Assembly: GCF_900635445.1 (NCBI RefSeq)
Contig: NZ_LR134117.1
Span: 4,960,001-5,024,000 of the forward strand
Reading direction: 5' to 3'
Source of the DNA: Serratia odorifera
GTDB taxonomy: Bacteria; Pseudomonadota; Gammaproteobacteria; Enterobacterales; Enterobacteriaceae
Length of the DNA stretch: 64,000 bases
Positions 1 through 9,907 of this stretch are shown one piece after another. The notes beneath the pieces were generated by a model. It had not been told where the DNA came from and made no database searches. It was given only the letters and a program-made list of their open reading frames with translations. Each line of letters opens with the position of its first letter. Position 1 is the stretch's first letter. A program made the position numbers and the translations under genes.

Positions 1-2
1 GC

Positions 3-1085
3 GCCGCCAAAGGCAACTTCTATCATGACACCGGCGAAGGCAGCATCAGCCGTTATCACCGCGAGCACGGCGGCGATCTGGTGTGGGAACTGGGTAGCGG
101 CTATTTTGGCTGCCGCAGCGCCGATGGCCATTTTGATCCGCAACGTTTTGCCGAACAGGCGCAAAGCCCACAGGTAAAAATGATTGAAATCAAGCTCAGC
201 CAGGGCGCCAAACCGGGTCACGGCGGCATACTGCCGGCTAAAAAGGTTGATGCGGAAATCGCCGCCACCCGCGGCGTGCCTGAGGGTGAGGATTGTATTT
301 CGCCGTCATCGCACAGCGCCTTCCGCACGCCGGTGGAAATGATGCATTTCATTGAGCAACTGCGCGAGCTGTCCGCTGGCAAGCCAATCGGCTTCAAACT
401 GTGTATTGGCCACCCATGGGAATTTGTCGCCATCGCCAAGGCGATGCTGCACACCCGGATCCTGCCGGATTTTATCGTTATCGACGGTAAGGAAGGCGGC
501 ACCGGTGCCGCGCCGCTCGAACTGTCCAATTACATGGGGATGCCGCTACGCGAAGGGCTGCTGTTCGTGCACAACACCCTGGTCGGCTGTGGTTTGCGTG
601 ACAAAATCAAACTCGGCGCCAGCGGCAAAATCATCAGCGCCTTTGACATTGCCAGCGTGATGACGCTGGGCGCCGACTGGGTGAATTCCGCCCGTGGTTT
701 TATGTTCGCCGTGGGGTGTATCCAGTCGCAGAGCTGTCACACCAATCATTGTCCAACCGGCGTCGCCACCCAGGATCCGTTGCGCCAGAAAGCATTGGTG
801 GTGCCAAACAAGGCCGAGCGGGTCTATCACTTCCAGCAAAATACGCTGAAAGCGCTGGCGGAAATGCTGGCAGCGGCGGGCATCAGCCGGCCAGAGCAGC
901 TGACGTCACATCATATGCTGCGCCGTATTACCGCTACGGAAATCAAGGTGTATGCCGATATCTACTATTATCTGGCACCGGGTGCCCTGTTGCAGCAAGA
1001 GATCGAAAGCGAGTTTTATGCCCGTATGTGGCGCATGGCTACGCCATACAGTTTTGATGCGCAGGTGATTGCGCTGGCAGGATAA
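3..1085 (+). CDS. FMN-binding glutamate synthase family protein, 3' part
   Basis: The frame is open from the window edge, so the gene starts upstream; the first ATG/GTG inside the window (GTG at 81) is internal. The visible 360 codons match the GltS/FMN-binding alpha-beta barrel domain of the glutamate synthase large chain. They include a glycine-rich flavin-binding stretch (DGKEGGTGAAPLE) and, near the C-terminus, the cysteine cluster CIQSQSCHTNHCPTGVA typical of the 3Fe-4S region of this family. Stand-alone proteins of this kind lack the glutaminase domain, and their physiological substrate is uncertain. The gene converges on betA. The family call is firm; the reaction is not known from sequence. 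Confidence 0.85.
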   Translation, partial: AAKGNFYHDTGEGSISRYHREHGGDLVWELGSGYFGCRSADGHFDPQRFAEQAQSPQVKMIEIKLSQGAKPGHGGILPAKKVDAEIAATRGVPEGEDCISPSSHSAFRTPVEMMHFIEQLRELSAGKPIGFKLCIGHPWEFVAIAKAMLHTRILPDFIVIDGKEGGTGAAPLELSNYMGMPLREGLLFVHNTLVGCGLRDKIKLGASGKIISAFDIASVMTLGADWVNSARGFMFAVGCIQSQSCHTNHCPTGVATQDPLRQKALVVPNKAERVYHFQQNTLKALAEMLAAAGISRPEQLTSHHMLRRITATEIKVYADIYYYLAPGALLQQEIESEFYARMWRMATPYSFDAQVIALAG

Positions 1086-1099
1086 ATTGACGGGAATTG

Positions 1100-1180
1100 C
1101 CCCCTCGCCTCAGGGAAGAGCGTTGGAGAGGGGTGCTTGCTACGGCTGCCCTCCCCCTCGGCGGCGAGAGGGCATGTTGC
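1100..1180. repeat. GC-rich imperfect inverted repeat between convergent genes
   Basis: The 106-bp gap between the glutamate synthase-like gene and betA carries CCCTCGCC near the left end and GGCGAGAGGG near the right end, with GGAGAGGGG and CCCTCCCCCTC inside. The arms can pair imperfectly over a long loop. It resembles the intergenic imperfect palindromes common in enterobacteria and may help end transcription from both sides, but it lacks a T tract. The call is weak. Confidence 0.35.
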
Positions 1181-1191
1181 AAAAATCGGGG

Positions 1192-2856
1192 TTATTTGCG
1201 CACTGGCGCATCGCCCGCCACATAGTAATCTGCGCTGCTGCGCTGCAACGCGGCGCGGTTGCGAATACGGTCGGCGATCTTTTCCGCGATCATGATGGTG
1301 GTGGCGTTCAGATTGCCGGTGATGATCTGCGGCATGATCGACGCATCCACAACCCGCAGCCCTTCCATGCCGTGAACCCGACCCTGGCCGTCGACCACCG
1401 CCATGTCATCTTCGCCCATTTTGCACGAACAGGACGGGTGGAAGGCGGTTTCCGCATGTTCGCGGATAAAGGCGTCCAGCTGTTCGTCGCTGGTGACGTC
1501 GGCCCCTGGGCTGATTTCGCGACCACGATAGGGATCCAGCGCCGGTTGCGCCATGATTTCACGCGTAATGCGGATCGCATCGCGGAACTCCTGCCAATCC
1601 TGTTCACTGGACATATAGTTGAACAAAATGCTCGGGTGCTGGCGCGGATCTTTCGACTTCACCTGAACCCGGCCGCGGCTCGGCGAACGCATCGAGCCAA
1701 CGTGTGCCTGAAAACCATGTTCTTTCACCGCATTGCTGCCGTTGTAGTTAATCGCCACCGGCAGGAAATGGTACTGAATGTTCGGCCAGGCGAACTCTTC
1801 GCGGCTGCGGATAAAGCCACCGGCTTCAAACTGGTTGCTGGCACCGACGCCGCTGCCGTTAAACAGCCATTCTGCGCCGATCTTCGGCTGATTGAACCAT
1901 TGCAGCGCCGGATACAGCGACACCGGTTTCTTGCAAGCGTACTGCAAATACATTTCCAGGTGATCCTGCAAGTTTTCACCGACGCCCGGCAGATCGTGCA
2001 CCAGTGGGATATCGAGGCTGTTTAACAACGGCGCAGGGCCGACGCCGGAGCGTTGCAGAATCTGCGGCGAGGCGATTGCGCCGGCGCACAGCAACACTTC
2101 CCGACGCGCACGCGCGCTGTGGATGCGATTACCCTCGCCCTTCAGGTAGCTGACGCCAACCGCACGCTTGCCGGCAAAATCAATATGATCGGTCAGCGCA
2201 TGAGTGACGATGGTCAGGTTGGGCCGTGAGCGTGCCTGATCGAGATAACCGCGAGCGGTGCTGGCGCGGCGGCCTTTTGGCGTCACGGTACGATCCATCG
2301 GGCCAAAGCCCTCCTGCTGATAGCCGTTCAGATCGTCGGTACGCGGATAACCGGCCTGCACGCCCGCTTCAATCATCGCGTGGAACAGTTCGTTGTTGCC
2401 GGTCTTCGGCGTGGTGACGCTCACCGGACCGTCGCCGCCATGGTAATCATTAGGCCCGATATCGCGGGTTTCCGCCTTGCGGAAATAGGGCAGACAGTCG
2501 AGATAACTCCAGTCTTCCAGACCCGGCGCCGTAGCCCAGTTGTCAAAGTCCATCGCGTTACCGCGGATGTAACACATACCGTTGATCAGCGACGAACCGC
2601 CCAGCCCCTTACCACGGCCACACTCCATGCGGCGATTGTTCATGTGCGGTTCAGGATCGGTTTCATACGCCCAGTTATAGCGGCGGCCCTGCAGCGGGAA
2701 GGCCAGCGCGGCCGGCATCTGGGTGCGAAAATCCATCCGATAATCCGGGCCGCCAGCTTCCAGCAGCAGCACGCTGACGTCGGCGTCTTCGGTTAAACGG
2801 GTGGCGAGTACGTTGCCGGCCGAGCCGGCGCCGATAATGATGTAATCAAATTCCAT
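1192..2856 (-). CDS. betA: Choline dehydrogenase BetA
   Basis: Membrane-associated flavoprotein that oxidises choline to betaine aldehyde, the first step of glycine betaine synthesis. The 554-residue product is a GMC oxidoreductase of normal length. The N-terminal FAD-binding Rossmann motif IIIGAGSAG lies near residues 6-14, followed by GMC signature GRGKGLGGSSLINGM near residue 80. The second signature GAIASPQILQRSG lies mid-protein, and the catalytic histidine region AFHPSCSCKMG and NLNATT lie near the C-terminus. The start follows an AGGAGATAATGA ribosome site. It is the last gene of betIBA. An unusual 210-bp hairpin-rich spacer separates it from betB, so its expression may be lower than or uncoupled from betB. 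Confidence 0.97.
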   Translation of the reverse strand: MEFDYIIIGAGSAGNVLATRLTEDADVSVLLLEAGGPDYRMDFRTQMPAALAFPLQGRRYNWAYETDPEPHMNNRRMECGRGKGLGGSSLINGMCYIRGNAMDFDNWATAPGLEDWSYLDCLPYFRKAETRDIGPNDYHGGDGPVSVTTPKTGNNELFHAMIEAGVQAGYPRTDDLNGYQQEGFGPMDRTVTPKGRRASTARGYLDQARSRPNLTIVTHALTDHIDFAGKRAVGVSYLKGEGNRIHSARARREVLLCAGAIASPQILQRSGVGPAPLLNSLDIPLVHDLPGVGENLQDHLEMYLQYACKKPVSLYPALQWFNQPKIGAEWLFNGSGVGASNQFEAGGFIRSREEFAWPNIQYHFLPVAINYNGSNAVKEHGFQAHVGSMRSPSRGRVQVKSKDPRQHPSILFNYMSSEQDWQEFRDAIRITREIMAQPALDPYRGREISPGADVTSDEQLDAFIREHAETAFHPSCSCKMGEDDMAVVDGQGRVHGMEGLRVVDASIMPQIITGNLNATTIMIAEKIADRIRNRAALQRSSADYYVAGDAPVRK

Positions 2857-2947
2857 TCATTATCTCCTTGATAATTATTTGCCTGCATGCGCAATGTGGC
2901 CAGAAAGCCCTGCACATGATGGTCAGGCCAGATTTCATTCAACATCT

Positions 2948-3030
2948 GGGGGCATTATTCCCCCGTGGATTTCGCGTTACCGCCAGGCGGTCAGAAAGCC
3001 CGGGCCATTGACGCAGCCAGTGACCGGGCT
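2948..3030. other. Cluster of three hairpins in the betB-betA spacer
   Basis: Three inverted repeats lie in a row between betB and betA: GGGGG/CCCCC with a 7-base loop (2948-2964), the compact CCGCCAGGCGG (2980-2990), and AGCCCGG/CCGGGCT with a 20-base loop (2997-3030). None is followed by a clear T tract on the minus strand. They could act as a partial terminator, an RNA processing or stability element, or a REP-like sequence inside the operon. Confidence 0.5.
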
Positions 3031-3066
3031 CTGCTAACGCTGTAGTTGGAAATGCGGCGGGGAGAT

Positions 3067-4539
3067 TCAGAAGACCGAAGCGAAGTCGCCCAGTTCTACC
3101 TGTACCGATTTGATTTGCGTGTAGTGTTCCAGCGTGGCCAGACCGTTTTCCCGGCCAACCCCTGAATGCTTGTAACCGCCGACCGGCATTTCCGCCGGTG
3201 ATTCTCCCCAGGTGTTAATCCAGCAGATGCCGGCTTCCAACTGATGAATCACCCGATGGGCACGGGCCAGATCGCGTGTAACCACGCCGGCGGCCAGACC
3301 ATAGGTGGTGTCGTTGGCGCGTTTGATCGCTTCAGCTTCGCTCTGGTAGCTGAGAATGCTCATCACTGGCCCAAAGATCTCTTCACGTACGATCTCCATC
3401 TCGTCGGTGCAGTCGCTAAACACCGTTGGCGCCACAAATGCGCCTTTGGCGTATTCACCGTCGGTCACCCGCTCACCGCCGCACAGCAGGCGTGCGCCGC
3501 TGTTTTTGCCACTTTCGATAAAGCGCAGTACCGACTCCATGTGCGGGAAGCTGACCAGCGGCCCGAAGTTGGTGCTCGGATCGGTAGGATCGCCCAGGCG
3601 AATACGTTTGACCCGCTGCAGGATTTTGTCCTCAAACTGCGATTGCAATGCCGCAGGGACGAAGACGCGAGTACCGTTGGTGCACACCTGTCCGGAACTG
3701 TAGAAGTTGGCCATCATGGCGATATCCGCCGCGCGATCGAGATCGGCATCGTCGAAAACGATCAGCGGCGACTTGCCGCCCAGTTCCATGGTGACTTCTT
3801 TTAGCGTCGAGCTGGAAGCGTTGGCCATCACTTTCTTACCGGTCTTCACGCCGCCGGTAAACGAGATTTTGGCAATGCCCGGATGATCGGTCAGGTACTG
3901 GCCAACCTCTGCCCCGCTGCCGGTGACCACGTTGAACACGCCGTCTGGCAGACCGGCTTCGCTGTAGATTTCCGCCAGCTTCAGCGCGGTCAGCGATGTC
4001 ACTTCGCTGGGTTTGAAGATCATCGCGTTGCCCGCGGCCAGCGCCGGCGCCGATTTCCACAAGGCAATCTGAATCGGGTAGTTCCAGGCACCAATACCGG
4101 CGACCACGCCGAGCGGTTCACGGCGGGTATAGACAAAGGAAGTATCGCGCAACGGGATCTGCTGCCCTTCAATGGCCGGGATCAGGCCGGCATAATATTC
4201 CAGCACGTCCGCGCCGGTCACAATATCAACCGCAGTGGTTTCGGACAGCGCCTTGCCAGTGTCGAGCGTTTCCAACTCGGCCAACTGGTCGTTGCGCTCA
4301 CGCAGGATATCTACCGCGCGACGCAGGATCCGCGAGCGTTCCATTGCCGTCATTGCCGCCCACACCTTCTGCCCGCTGGCTGCACTCGCCACCGCACGGT
4401 TGACGTCTTCAGCGCTGGCAGCCTGCACTTCGGCGATAACCTCGCCATTGGCCGGGTTGATGGCGTTGAAGGTTTTCCCTTCGCTACTGTCTACATAAGC
4501 ACCATGGATATAGAGCTTCTGTAAGCCAAAACGGGACAT
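3067..4539 (-). CDS. betB: Betaine aldehyde dehydrogenase BetB
   Basis: NAD(P)-dependent enzyme converting betaine aldehyde to glycine betaine in the cytoplasm. The chosen ATG at 4539 gives 490 residues, the E. coli length, and follows AGGAGAACCTT; the longer open frame to 4668 would overlap betI and adds non-homologous sequence. The ALDH fold is complete: the cofactor site around residues 145-230 (GAWNYP, KPSE, FTGG), the general base Glu252 in MELGGKSP and the catalytic Cys286 in SSGQVCTNG. It lies 23 bp downstream of betI in the betIBA operon, so it is presumably repressed by BetI and induced by choline and osmotic stress. Confidence 0.98.
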   Translation of the reverse strand: MSRFGLQKLYIHGAYVDSSEGKTFNAINPANGEVIAEVQAASAEDVNRAVASAASGQKVWAAMTAMERSRILRRAVDILRERNDQLAELETLDTGKALSETTAVDIVTGADVLEYYAGLIPAIEGQQIPLRDTSFVYTRREPLGVVAGIGAWNYPIQIALWKSAPALAAGNAMIFKPSEVTSLTALKLAEIYSEAGLPDGVFNVVTGSGAEVGQYLTDHPGIAKISFTGGVKTGKKVMANASSSTLKEVTMELGGKSPLIVFDDADLDRAADIAMMANFYSSGQVCTNGTRVFVPAALQSQFEDKILQRVKRIRLGDPTDPSTNFGPLVSFPHMESVLRFIESGKNSGARLLCGGERVTDGEYAKGAFVAPTVFSDCTDEMEIVREEIFGPVMSILSYQSEAEAIKRANDTTYGLAAGVVTRDLARAHRVIHQLEAGICWINTWGESPAEMPVGGYKHSGVGRENGLATLEHYTQIKSVQVELGDFASVF

Positions 4540-4562
4540 AAGGTTCTCCTTTATTACAGTCC

Positions 4563-5159
4563 TCAGGGCGGCGTATGCCCCCGGAGTTGAAACATGATGT
4601 AGTCGGTGGTCAGCGCTAGCGCCTGAGCCTGATTGAAGGCGGAACCGCGCAATGCGCTGCGCAGCCACAGGCCGTCAATCAATGCCGCCAACCCTTTGGC
4701 TGCCAGCCGCGCCTGCGCCTGCGGCAGCGCGCGCTGGAATTCGGCACTGAGATTGGAATACAGCCGGCGGCCGTTCACCTGCTGCAACCGGTTCAGCTGC
4801 GGCTGGTGCAGACTGCTGGCCCAAAATGCCAGCCAGGTTTTCATCGCCGCGCTGTTGATCTGGCTGTCGTCAAAATTGCCGGCGACGATGGCCTGCAAGC
4901 GCGACGCCGGGCTGTTATCTTGCAGTGCCTGCAACCGCAGCTTTACCGCTTCGCCCAGATGGCTGATCAAATAGCGCATCGTGGCTTCCAGCAGGCCGTT
5001 CTTGTCCTTGAAATAATGACTGATAATGCCGTTCGATACGCCGGCCCGACGCGCAATCTGCGCGATGGTGGCGTCGTGCATTCCCACTTCATTTACCGCA
5101 GCCAACGTGGCATCAATCAATTGCTGCCTTCGTATCGGCTGCATTCCTACTTTTGGCAT
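4563..5159 (-). CDS. betI: Choline-responsive TetR-family repressor BetI
   Basis: Repressor of the choline-to-glycine betaine genes. In E. coli, choline relieves BetI binding in the betI-betT intergenic region. The start MPKVGMQPIRR at 5159 matches the E. coli N-terminus and gives 198 residues; the frame extends five codons upstream but that is less likely. The TetR helix-turn-helix spans roughly residues 25-50 (TIAQIARRAGVSNGIISHYF), followed by a C-terminal ligand-binding helical domain. It heads betIBA and is divergent from betT. The perfect palindrome at 5211-5224 is its likely operator. Confidence 0.96.
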   Translation of the reverse strand: MPKVGMQPIRRQQLIDATLAAVNEVGMHDATIAQIARRAGVSNGIISHYFKDKNGLLEATMRYLISHLGEAVKLRLQALQDNSPASRLQAIVAGNFDDSQINSAAMKTWLAFWASSLHQPQLNRLQQVNGRRLYSNLSAEFQRALPQAQARLAAKGLAALIDGLWLRSALRGSAFNQAQALALTTDYIMFQLRGHTPP

Positions 5160-5210
5160 GGCTCCGACTCTCAAAACAGGTCTTAACGTTAACTATTAAA
5201 CTTTTTTTTG

Positions 5211-5224
5211 ATTGAACGTTCAAT
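5211..5224. promoter_or_regulatory. BetI-type operator palindrome between betI and betT
   Basis: ATTGAACGTTCAAT is a perfect 14-bp palindrome 52 bp upstream of the betI start, in the AT-rich 337-bp divergent region between betI and betT. Its position and symmetry fit a TetR-family dimer site, and it resembles what is known of BetI sites in the E. coli bet region. Assignment to BetI is by context. The rest of the region shows no other feature I can support. Confidence 0.7.
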
Positions 5225-5496
5225 AAAAATTGCATATATTTTATTGCCGCTTGGTTACAAAAATGTACTTTTCGGTTGTGGAACTGGCTGATTTTTGTGA
5301 GGTATTTAACGAATCTGACCAAAATCAGTGGCTGTAAGCGGTTCCCACCTCGCAGTGCTGGCTGGCTGCGTTAACGGCACCTTCGGCAATATTTGGCAAG
5401 AAAAAGTAATGATTGCCGCGGGTCTGTCGACCGCGCCCTGTCGGCTGTTCGGCAGGTGCTCGATTTTACTCAGTTGTTAAAAACCAGAGGAAGACG

Positions 5497-7547
5497 ATGA
5501 CAACACGCGAAACCTCCTCAAAACCGCTACAGGATCGACTAAATCCGGTGGTTTTCTTTACCTCGGCAGGGCTGGATACTGGCCTTCTCGCTGATGACGA
5601 TATTTTTCACCGACTTCTCCGGTCAATGGCTTACCCGGACGCTCAATTGGGTTTCAACCACCTTTGGCTGGTATTACCTGCTGGCCGCGACGTTGTATAT
5701 CGTATTTGTGGTGTTCATTGCCGCCTCTCGCTTCGGTTCGATCAAGCTGGGGCCAGAACAGTCCAAACCGGAATTCAGCCTGTTAAGCTGGGCCGCCATG
5801 CTGTTTGCCGCCGGCATCGGCATCGATCTGATGTTCTTTTCGGTCCGCTGAACCGATCACCCCAATACATGATGCCGCCGGAAGGCCAGGGCCAGACGCT
5901 GGAAGCCGCGCGCCAGGCCATGGTGTGGACGCTGTTCCACTATGGCCTGACCGGTTGGTCAATGTACGCGCTGATGGGCATCGCGCTGGATACTTCAGCT
6001 ATCGCTACAACCTGCCGTTGACCATTCGTTCGGCGCTGTACCCGATCTTTGGTAAACGCATTAACGGGCCGATTGGCCACAGCGTGGATATTGCCCGCGG
6101 TAGTTGCACCCATTTTCGGTATCGCCACCACCCCTGGGCATTGGCGTAGTGCAGTTGAACTATGGTCTCAAGGTGCTGTTCCATCTGCCGGAGAACCTGA
6201 CGGTTTCAGGCGGCGCTGGATCCTGCTGTCGGTAGTGATGGCGACCATTTCCGTCACCTCCCGGGGTCAACCAAGGGCATTCGTATCTTGTCTGAGTTGA
6301 ACGTCTGGCTGGCGGTGGGGTTGATGGCGTTTGTGCTGTTCTTCGGCAATACCGAATTCCTGCTGAACGCGCTGGTACTGAACGTCGGTGATTACATCAA
6401 TCGCTTTATGGGCATGGACGCTCAACAGCTTCGCCTTCGATCGTCCGGTCGAGTGGATGAACAACTGGACGCTGTTCTTCTGGGCCTGGTGGGTTGCCTG
6501 GTCGCCGTTTGTCGGGCTGTTCCTGGCGCGTATTTCACGCGGGCGCACCATCCGTCAGTTCGTGGTCGGCACGCTGATTATTCCGTTTGTGTTCACTCTG
6601 CTGTGGCTGTCTATCTTCGGCAACAGCGCGCTGTACCAGGTGATTCACGGCAATATCGGCTTTGCGCAGGAAGTGATGCAGTATCCTGAGCGTGGCTTCT
6701 ACAGCCTGCTGGCACAGTACCCGGCCTTTACCTTCAGCGCGTCGGTGGCGACCATTACCGGTCTGCTATTTTACGTCACCTCCGCCGACTCCGGCTCGCT
6801 GGTGCTGGGCAACTTTACCTCGCGCCTGGCCGACATCAACAACGATGCGCCGAACTGGCTGCGCATCTTCTGGTCGATTGCCATCGGTCTGTTGACCATC
6901 GGCATGCTGATGACCAACGGCGTGTCGGCACTGCAAAACGCCACGGTGATCATGGGGTTGCCGTTCAGCTTCGTGATTTTCTTTGTGATGGCCGGTTTGT
7001 ACAAATCGCTGCGGGTCGAGGATTACCGCAAGGCCGGTGCGCTGAACACGTCGGCGCCAACGCCGGTATCCAGCAACGATGTGCTGAACTGGAAACAGCG
7101 CCTGTCGCGGGTGATGAACTACCCGGGCACCAAATACACCCCAGAAAATGCTCGATCTGGTGTGCCGCCCGGCGATGCAGGAGGTGGCGCGCGAGCTGGA
7201 ACTGCGCGGCGCCAAGGTCGATTTTACCGAGGTTCCACCCCAGCGAAGAAGAGCGTTTGCCGCATCTGGAATTACTGGTGCGTCTGGGCGAAGAACAGAA
7301 TTTTGTCTACCAGATCTGGCCGCAGCGTTATTCGGTGCCGGGCTTCACCTACCGCGCCCGTTCCGGTAAATCACACTATTACCGGCTGGAAACCTTCCTG
7401 ATGGAAGGCACCCAAGGTAATGACCTGATGGACTACAGCAAAGAACAGGTGATTGGCGATATTCTTGACCAATATGAAAAACACCTGAATTTCCTGCATA
7501 TTCATCGTGAAGCGCCGGGTAATACCCTGACCTTCCCGGATATGTAA
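5497..7547 (+). pseudogene. betT: High-affinity choline transporter BetT, reading frame broken by about 13 single-base indels
   Basis: Proton-driven choline uptake carrier of the BCCT family. E. coli BetT homology is continuous from the ATG at 5497 to the TAA ending at 7547 but hops between all three frames. I place extra bases near 5574, 5845, 5861, 6095, 6132, 6205, 6218, 6261, 6271, 6416, 7141 and 7239, and one missing base near 5989. Undoing them leaves 2040 bp, which is 679 residues against 677 in E. coli. The BCCT core (FFWAWWVAWSPFVGLFLARI) and the C-terminal osmosensory tail (QNFVYQIWPQRYSVPGF) are intact. No nonsense or disruptive missense change is apparent apart from the indels, so sequencing error is more likely than decay. 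It is divergent from betIBA. Confidence 0.9.
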
Positions 7548-7593
7548 CCCCGATGGCGGGGGAGCAACCGACGCTCTCCCCGCTTTCCCCCCG

Positions 7594-8264
7594 TCACTGC
7601 TCGCAACTGCGATCGATATTGATAAACCTGTCCGTTATAGATATATAAATTTCTGCCCGCGCAAGCTCAGCGTCTTTTCCGTCAGCCGGTCCCCCGGCCG
7701 CAAATAATAACTGCGACCGTCTTCATCGCTACTGTCACAGCCCGGTTTAATCAACAGTTTGAAGTAGGTATTGCCGGTATTGCTCAGAGAACCACCTGTT
7801 TTATCAAGCTGATAGGCGAAGTTTATCTTGCGCGGACGTACCACCAGAATGGTGTCCATCCACCACCACCCGGCTCCAGTCTGGCACCGTTGCGACTGCG
7901 TTGCGACACATCAAAGTAACTGGCAGGTTATTCACGAAACGAAATGCGATAGTAACGTTCGCGGTTGTCTTGCGGGCCATGATAGAAAAACTTGTAGTAT
8001 TCGTCCTGTCCGGCTTGCAGCAATCAGCTGTTTTGGCGCATACAGCATTTCACCGTCGGCCGGCCGGCTACGCACTTCCTGTTCGCCGGGTCGATCGACG
8101 GCGCGAATGGCAACCTGGTAGATGCGCGCGCTTTTGTTGTTATTCAGCACCCGCTTGGAGACAAACGTCTGGTGTTGATCCATGGCAAACGTCAGGGTTC
8201 CGACATTGATGGCGCTGACGGAAAAGGGCAATAACAACAGCCACGGCAACAATCCCTTCATCAT
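7594..8264 (-). pseudogene. ecpE: EcpE-like periplasmic pilus chaperone, frame broken by several indels
   Basis: Second chaperone of the E. coli common pilus operon. The start follows AGGAGAGGG overlapping the ecpD stop, and the signal peptide is MMKGLLPWLLLLPFSVSA. Homology to EcpE then runs through VSKRVLNNNKSARIY, continues in another frame (DEYYKFFYHGPQDNRERYY) and ends with MDTILVVRPRK and SNTGNTYFKLLIKPGCDS. I infer extra bases near 8022, 7860 and 7870, a missing base near 7636 and an in-frame TAA at 7928-7930, perhaps a compensating indel pair. With these corrected the protein would be about 222 residues, ending at a TGA at 7594 with a tail resembling E. coli EcpE (236 residues). Confidence 0.85.
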
Positions 8265-8271
8265 CCCTCTC

Positions 8272-9907
8272 CTAGTTGATATTACGCCAGGTTGCTTCCA
8301 CGTGGATCTCGCCCGCCGCACTGACATTGCCGTACCAGCCATTGCCCTCCACCGTTTTCAACGAGATCGGATCGTTCATCGGCAGGGTAAACCTGACGTT
8401 GGTTTTATTCATTACCCCGACGTCGCCGGAAATATCATTCCATGGCGTGCTGCTCCACAACGCATTGGTGATGTCATGCCACTGACCGTCACAACCGGCA
8501 TCGAACACCTGTTGACCGCCGGTGCTGGTACGAATGCTCAGTTGCGCCGGAAAAGGTACCCGCGCAGAATTATCCGGCGAAGAAAAAATGCAGTAATTGA
8601 TGCCGTTGAGCGCCTGGGTTGGGCCGGTGGCCATCATCCGCACGCTGTCGGCTGAGGTTTTACCGCTGGTGGTGACAATATAATCAAACGCCAGCGCCGG
8701 CTCCGTCGGGCCAACATAACCTTCACGATGCGGATTATTTTCATAGTCATCAGAAATGATACTGATGCTGAAATCACGCGGCTTGATGATCAATTGGTTA
8801 GAGGTAGAAAATTCGTACCAGCCGGATTCCGCCGAGCTGGTGTTCTGGAAACGGAAATTGATCAAATCTCGCGTGCCGCTGTCGGAAATCCCCAGCCGCA
8901 CCATCTGCTTGAAGAAGTTACTCGAGAAAAAGACGTAAATGGCGTTACTGCTCTTCAAGTCGTTAAAATTGTAGTAGTTGGCGATGCCGGAGGTCGACTT
9001 CCAGCCGTTGCCGTCGAGGCTGAACTGCAGATCGGCCGCCGCCACCGCGGAATTCAGCGGGGCATTGTTGATCGCCGGGAAAATGTGAATCGAGGTGTTA
9101 CTGGACGCTGCCGTCGGTCTGGAGGTCATAGCTGACCATCTTGCACATAATGCCGGAGCGGGTACCGACGCTCTGGTTCTTACAGTCGGCATTGCCTTCA
9201 CCGATGATCGGCACACCGTCGCTGTTGACGAACACTTCCGACACCGCATTGGTGTTGATAAAACGCAGGTGCGCCGCCTTGATGTGCGTTACCTTGCGTT
9301 TGTACCAGTTACCGCTGGCCTGATCCTGGCAGCGGCCGCCGGCTGCCGCATCATAGGCGGCGGAAGTCTGGCAGCCGTTAATCTGCATGCTGAAACTGTC
9401 GCCTGGCGCCATCTGTTTCAAGTATTGGTAAAAACTCGGCGACATCATGCCATGCATCCATTTTTGCCCACCGCTGGGCACCGTCACCGCATAAAAGCCT
9501 TTTTCATCGGTGGTTTGCGGCAGGATCAGGCTGGTGTCCATATTGCACCCGCCGTACCAGTTGATGCAGCGCAGGCCAAGGAACGGATTTTTAATCGGCG
9601 CATTTTCCAGCCACATATCAAAACGGTAATTGGCCACCAAACCGGTGTTATAGCCGTTGTCCACATAGCCCAGACTTTGCTGGTAAATGGTGCCCGATCC
9701 GCCGTATTTCAGCCCGGTCCACTGATTGGCGCCGGTCATGCGTGGATCCAGCGCGCCGGCGGGCGTGACAAAATAGTTATCGTCGGCATTGTTCTCGACA
9801 AAGGCAAACTTGGTCGCTGTCGCATCCGCCCAGGTGGTGACGCTGACCGCCGCCTGCGCCGCCGGGGCAAGCAATGCCAGAGCCAATAGCACCTTATCAA
9901 CTCTCAT
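8272..9907 (-). pseudogene. ecpD: EcpD-like pilus tip adhesin, one frameshift
   Basis: Polymerised tip adhesin of the common pilus that mediates host-cell and surface attachment. The product has a signal peptide (MRVDKVLLALALLAPAAQA) and long beta-rich passenger regions, with cysteine pairs such as LRCINWYGGCNMD. The frame breaks at an extra base at 9103-9104 (plus-strand GG), just after SYDLQTDGSV. The homologous sequence resumes in the next frame (SNTSIHIFPAINN) and runs to the TAG at 8272. Corrected length is 544 residues against 547 for E. coli EcpD. The start overlaps the end of ecpC by 11 bp, as expected for coupled operon genes. The gene is probably intact in the organism. Confidence 0.9.

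Noticed and set aside
1069..2025. Long plus-strand open frame (318 codons) opposite betA
   Set aside because: It is antisense to the well-conserved choline dehydrogenase, has no family resemblance and mirrors its GC-rich codon pattern.
5497..7547. Interpretation of betT as several small overlapping membrane-protein genes
   Set aside because: All pieces align in order to one BCCT protein and join to the correct length once single bases are corrected.
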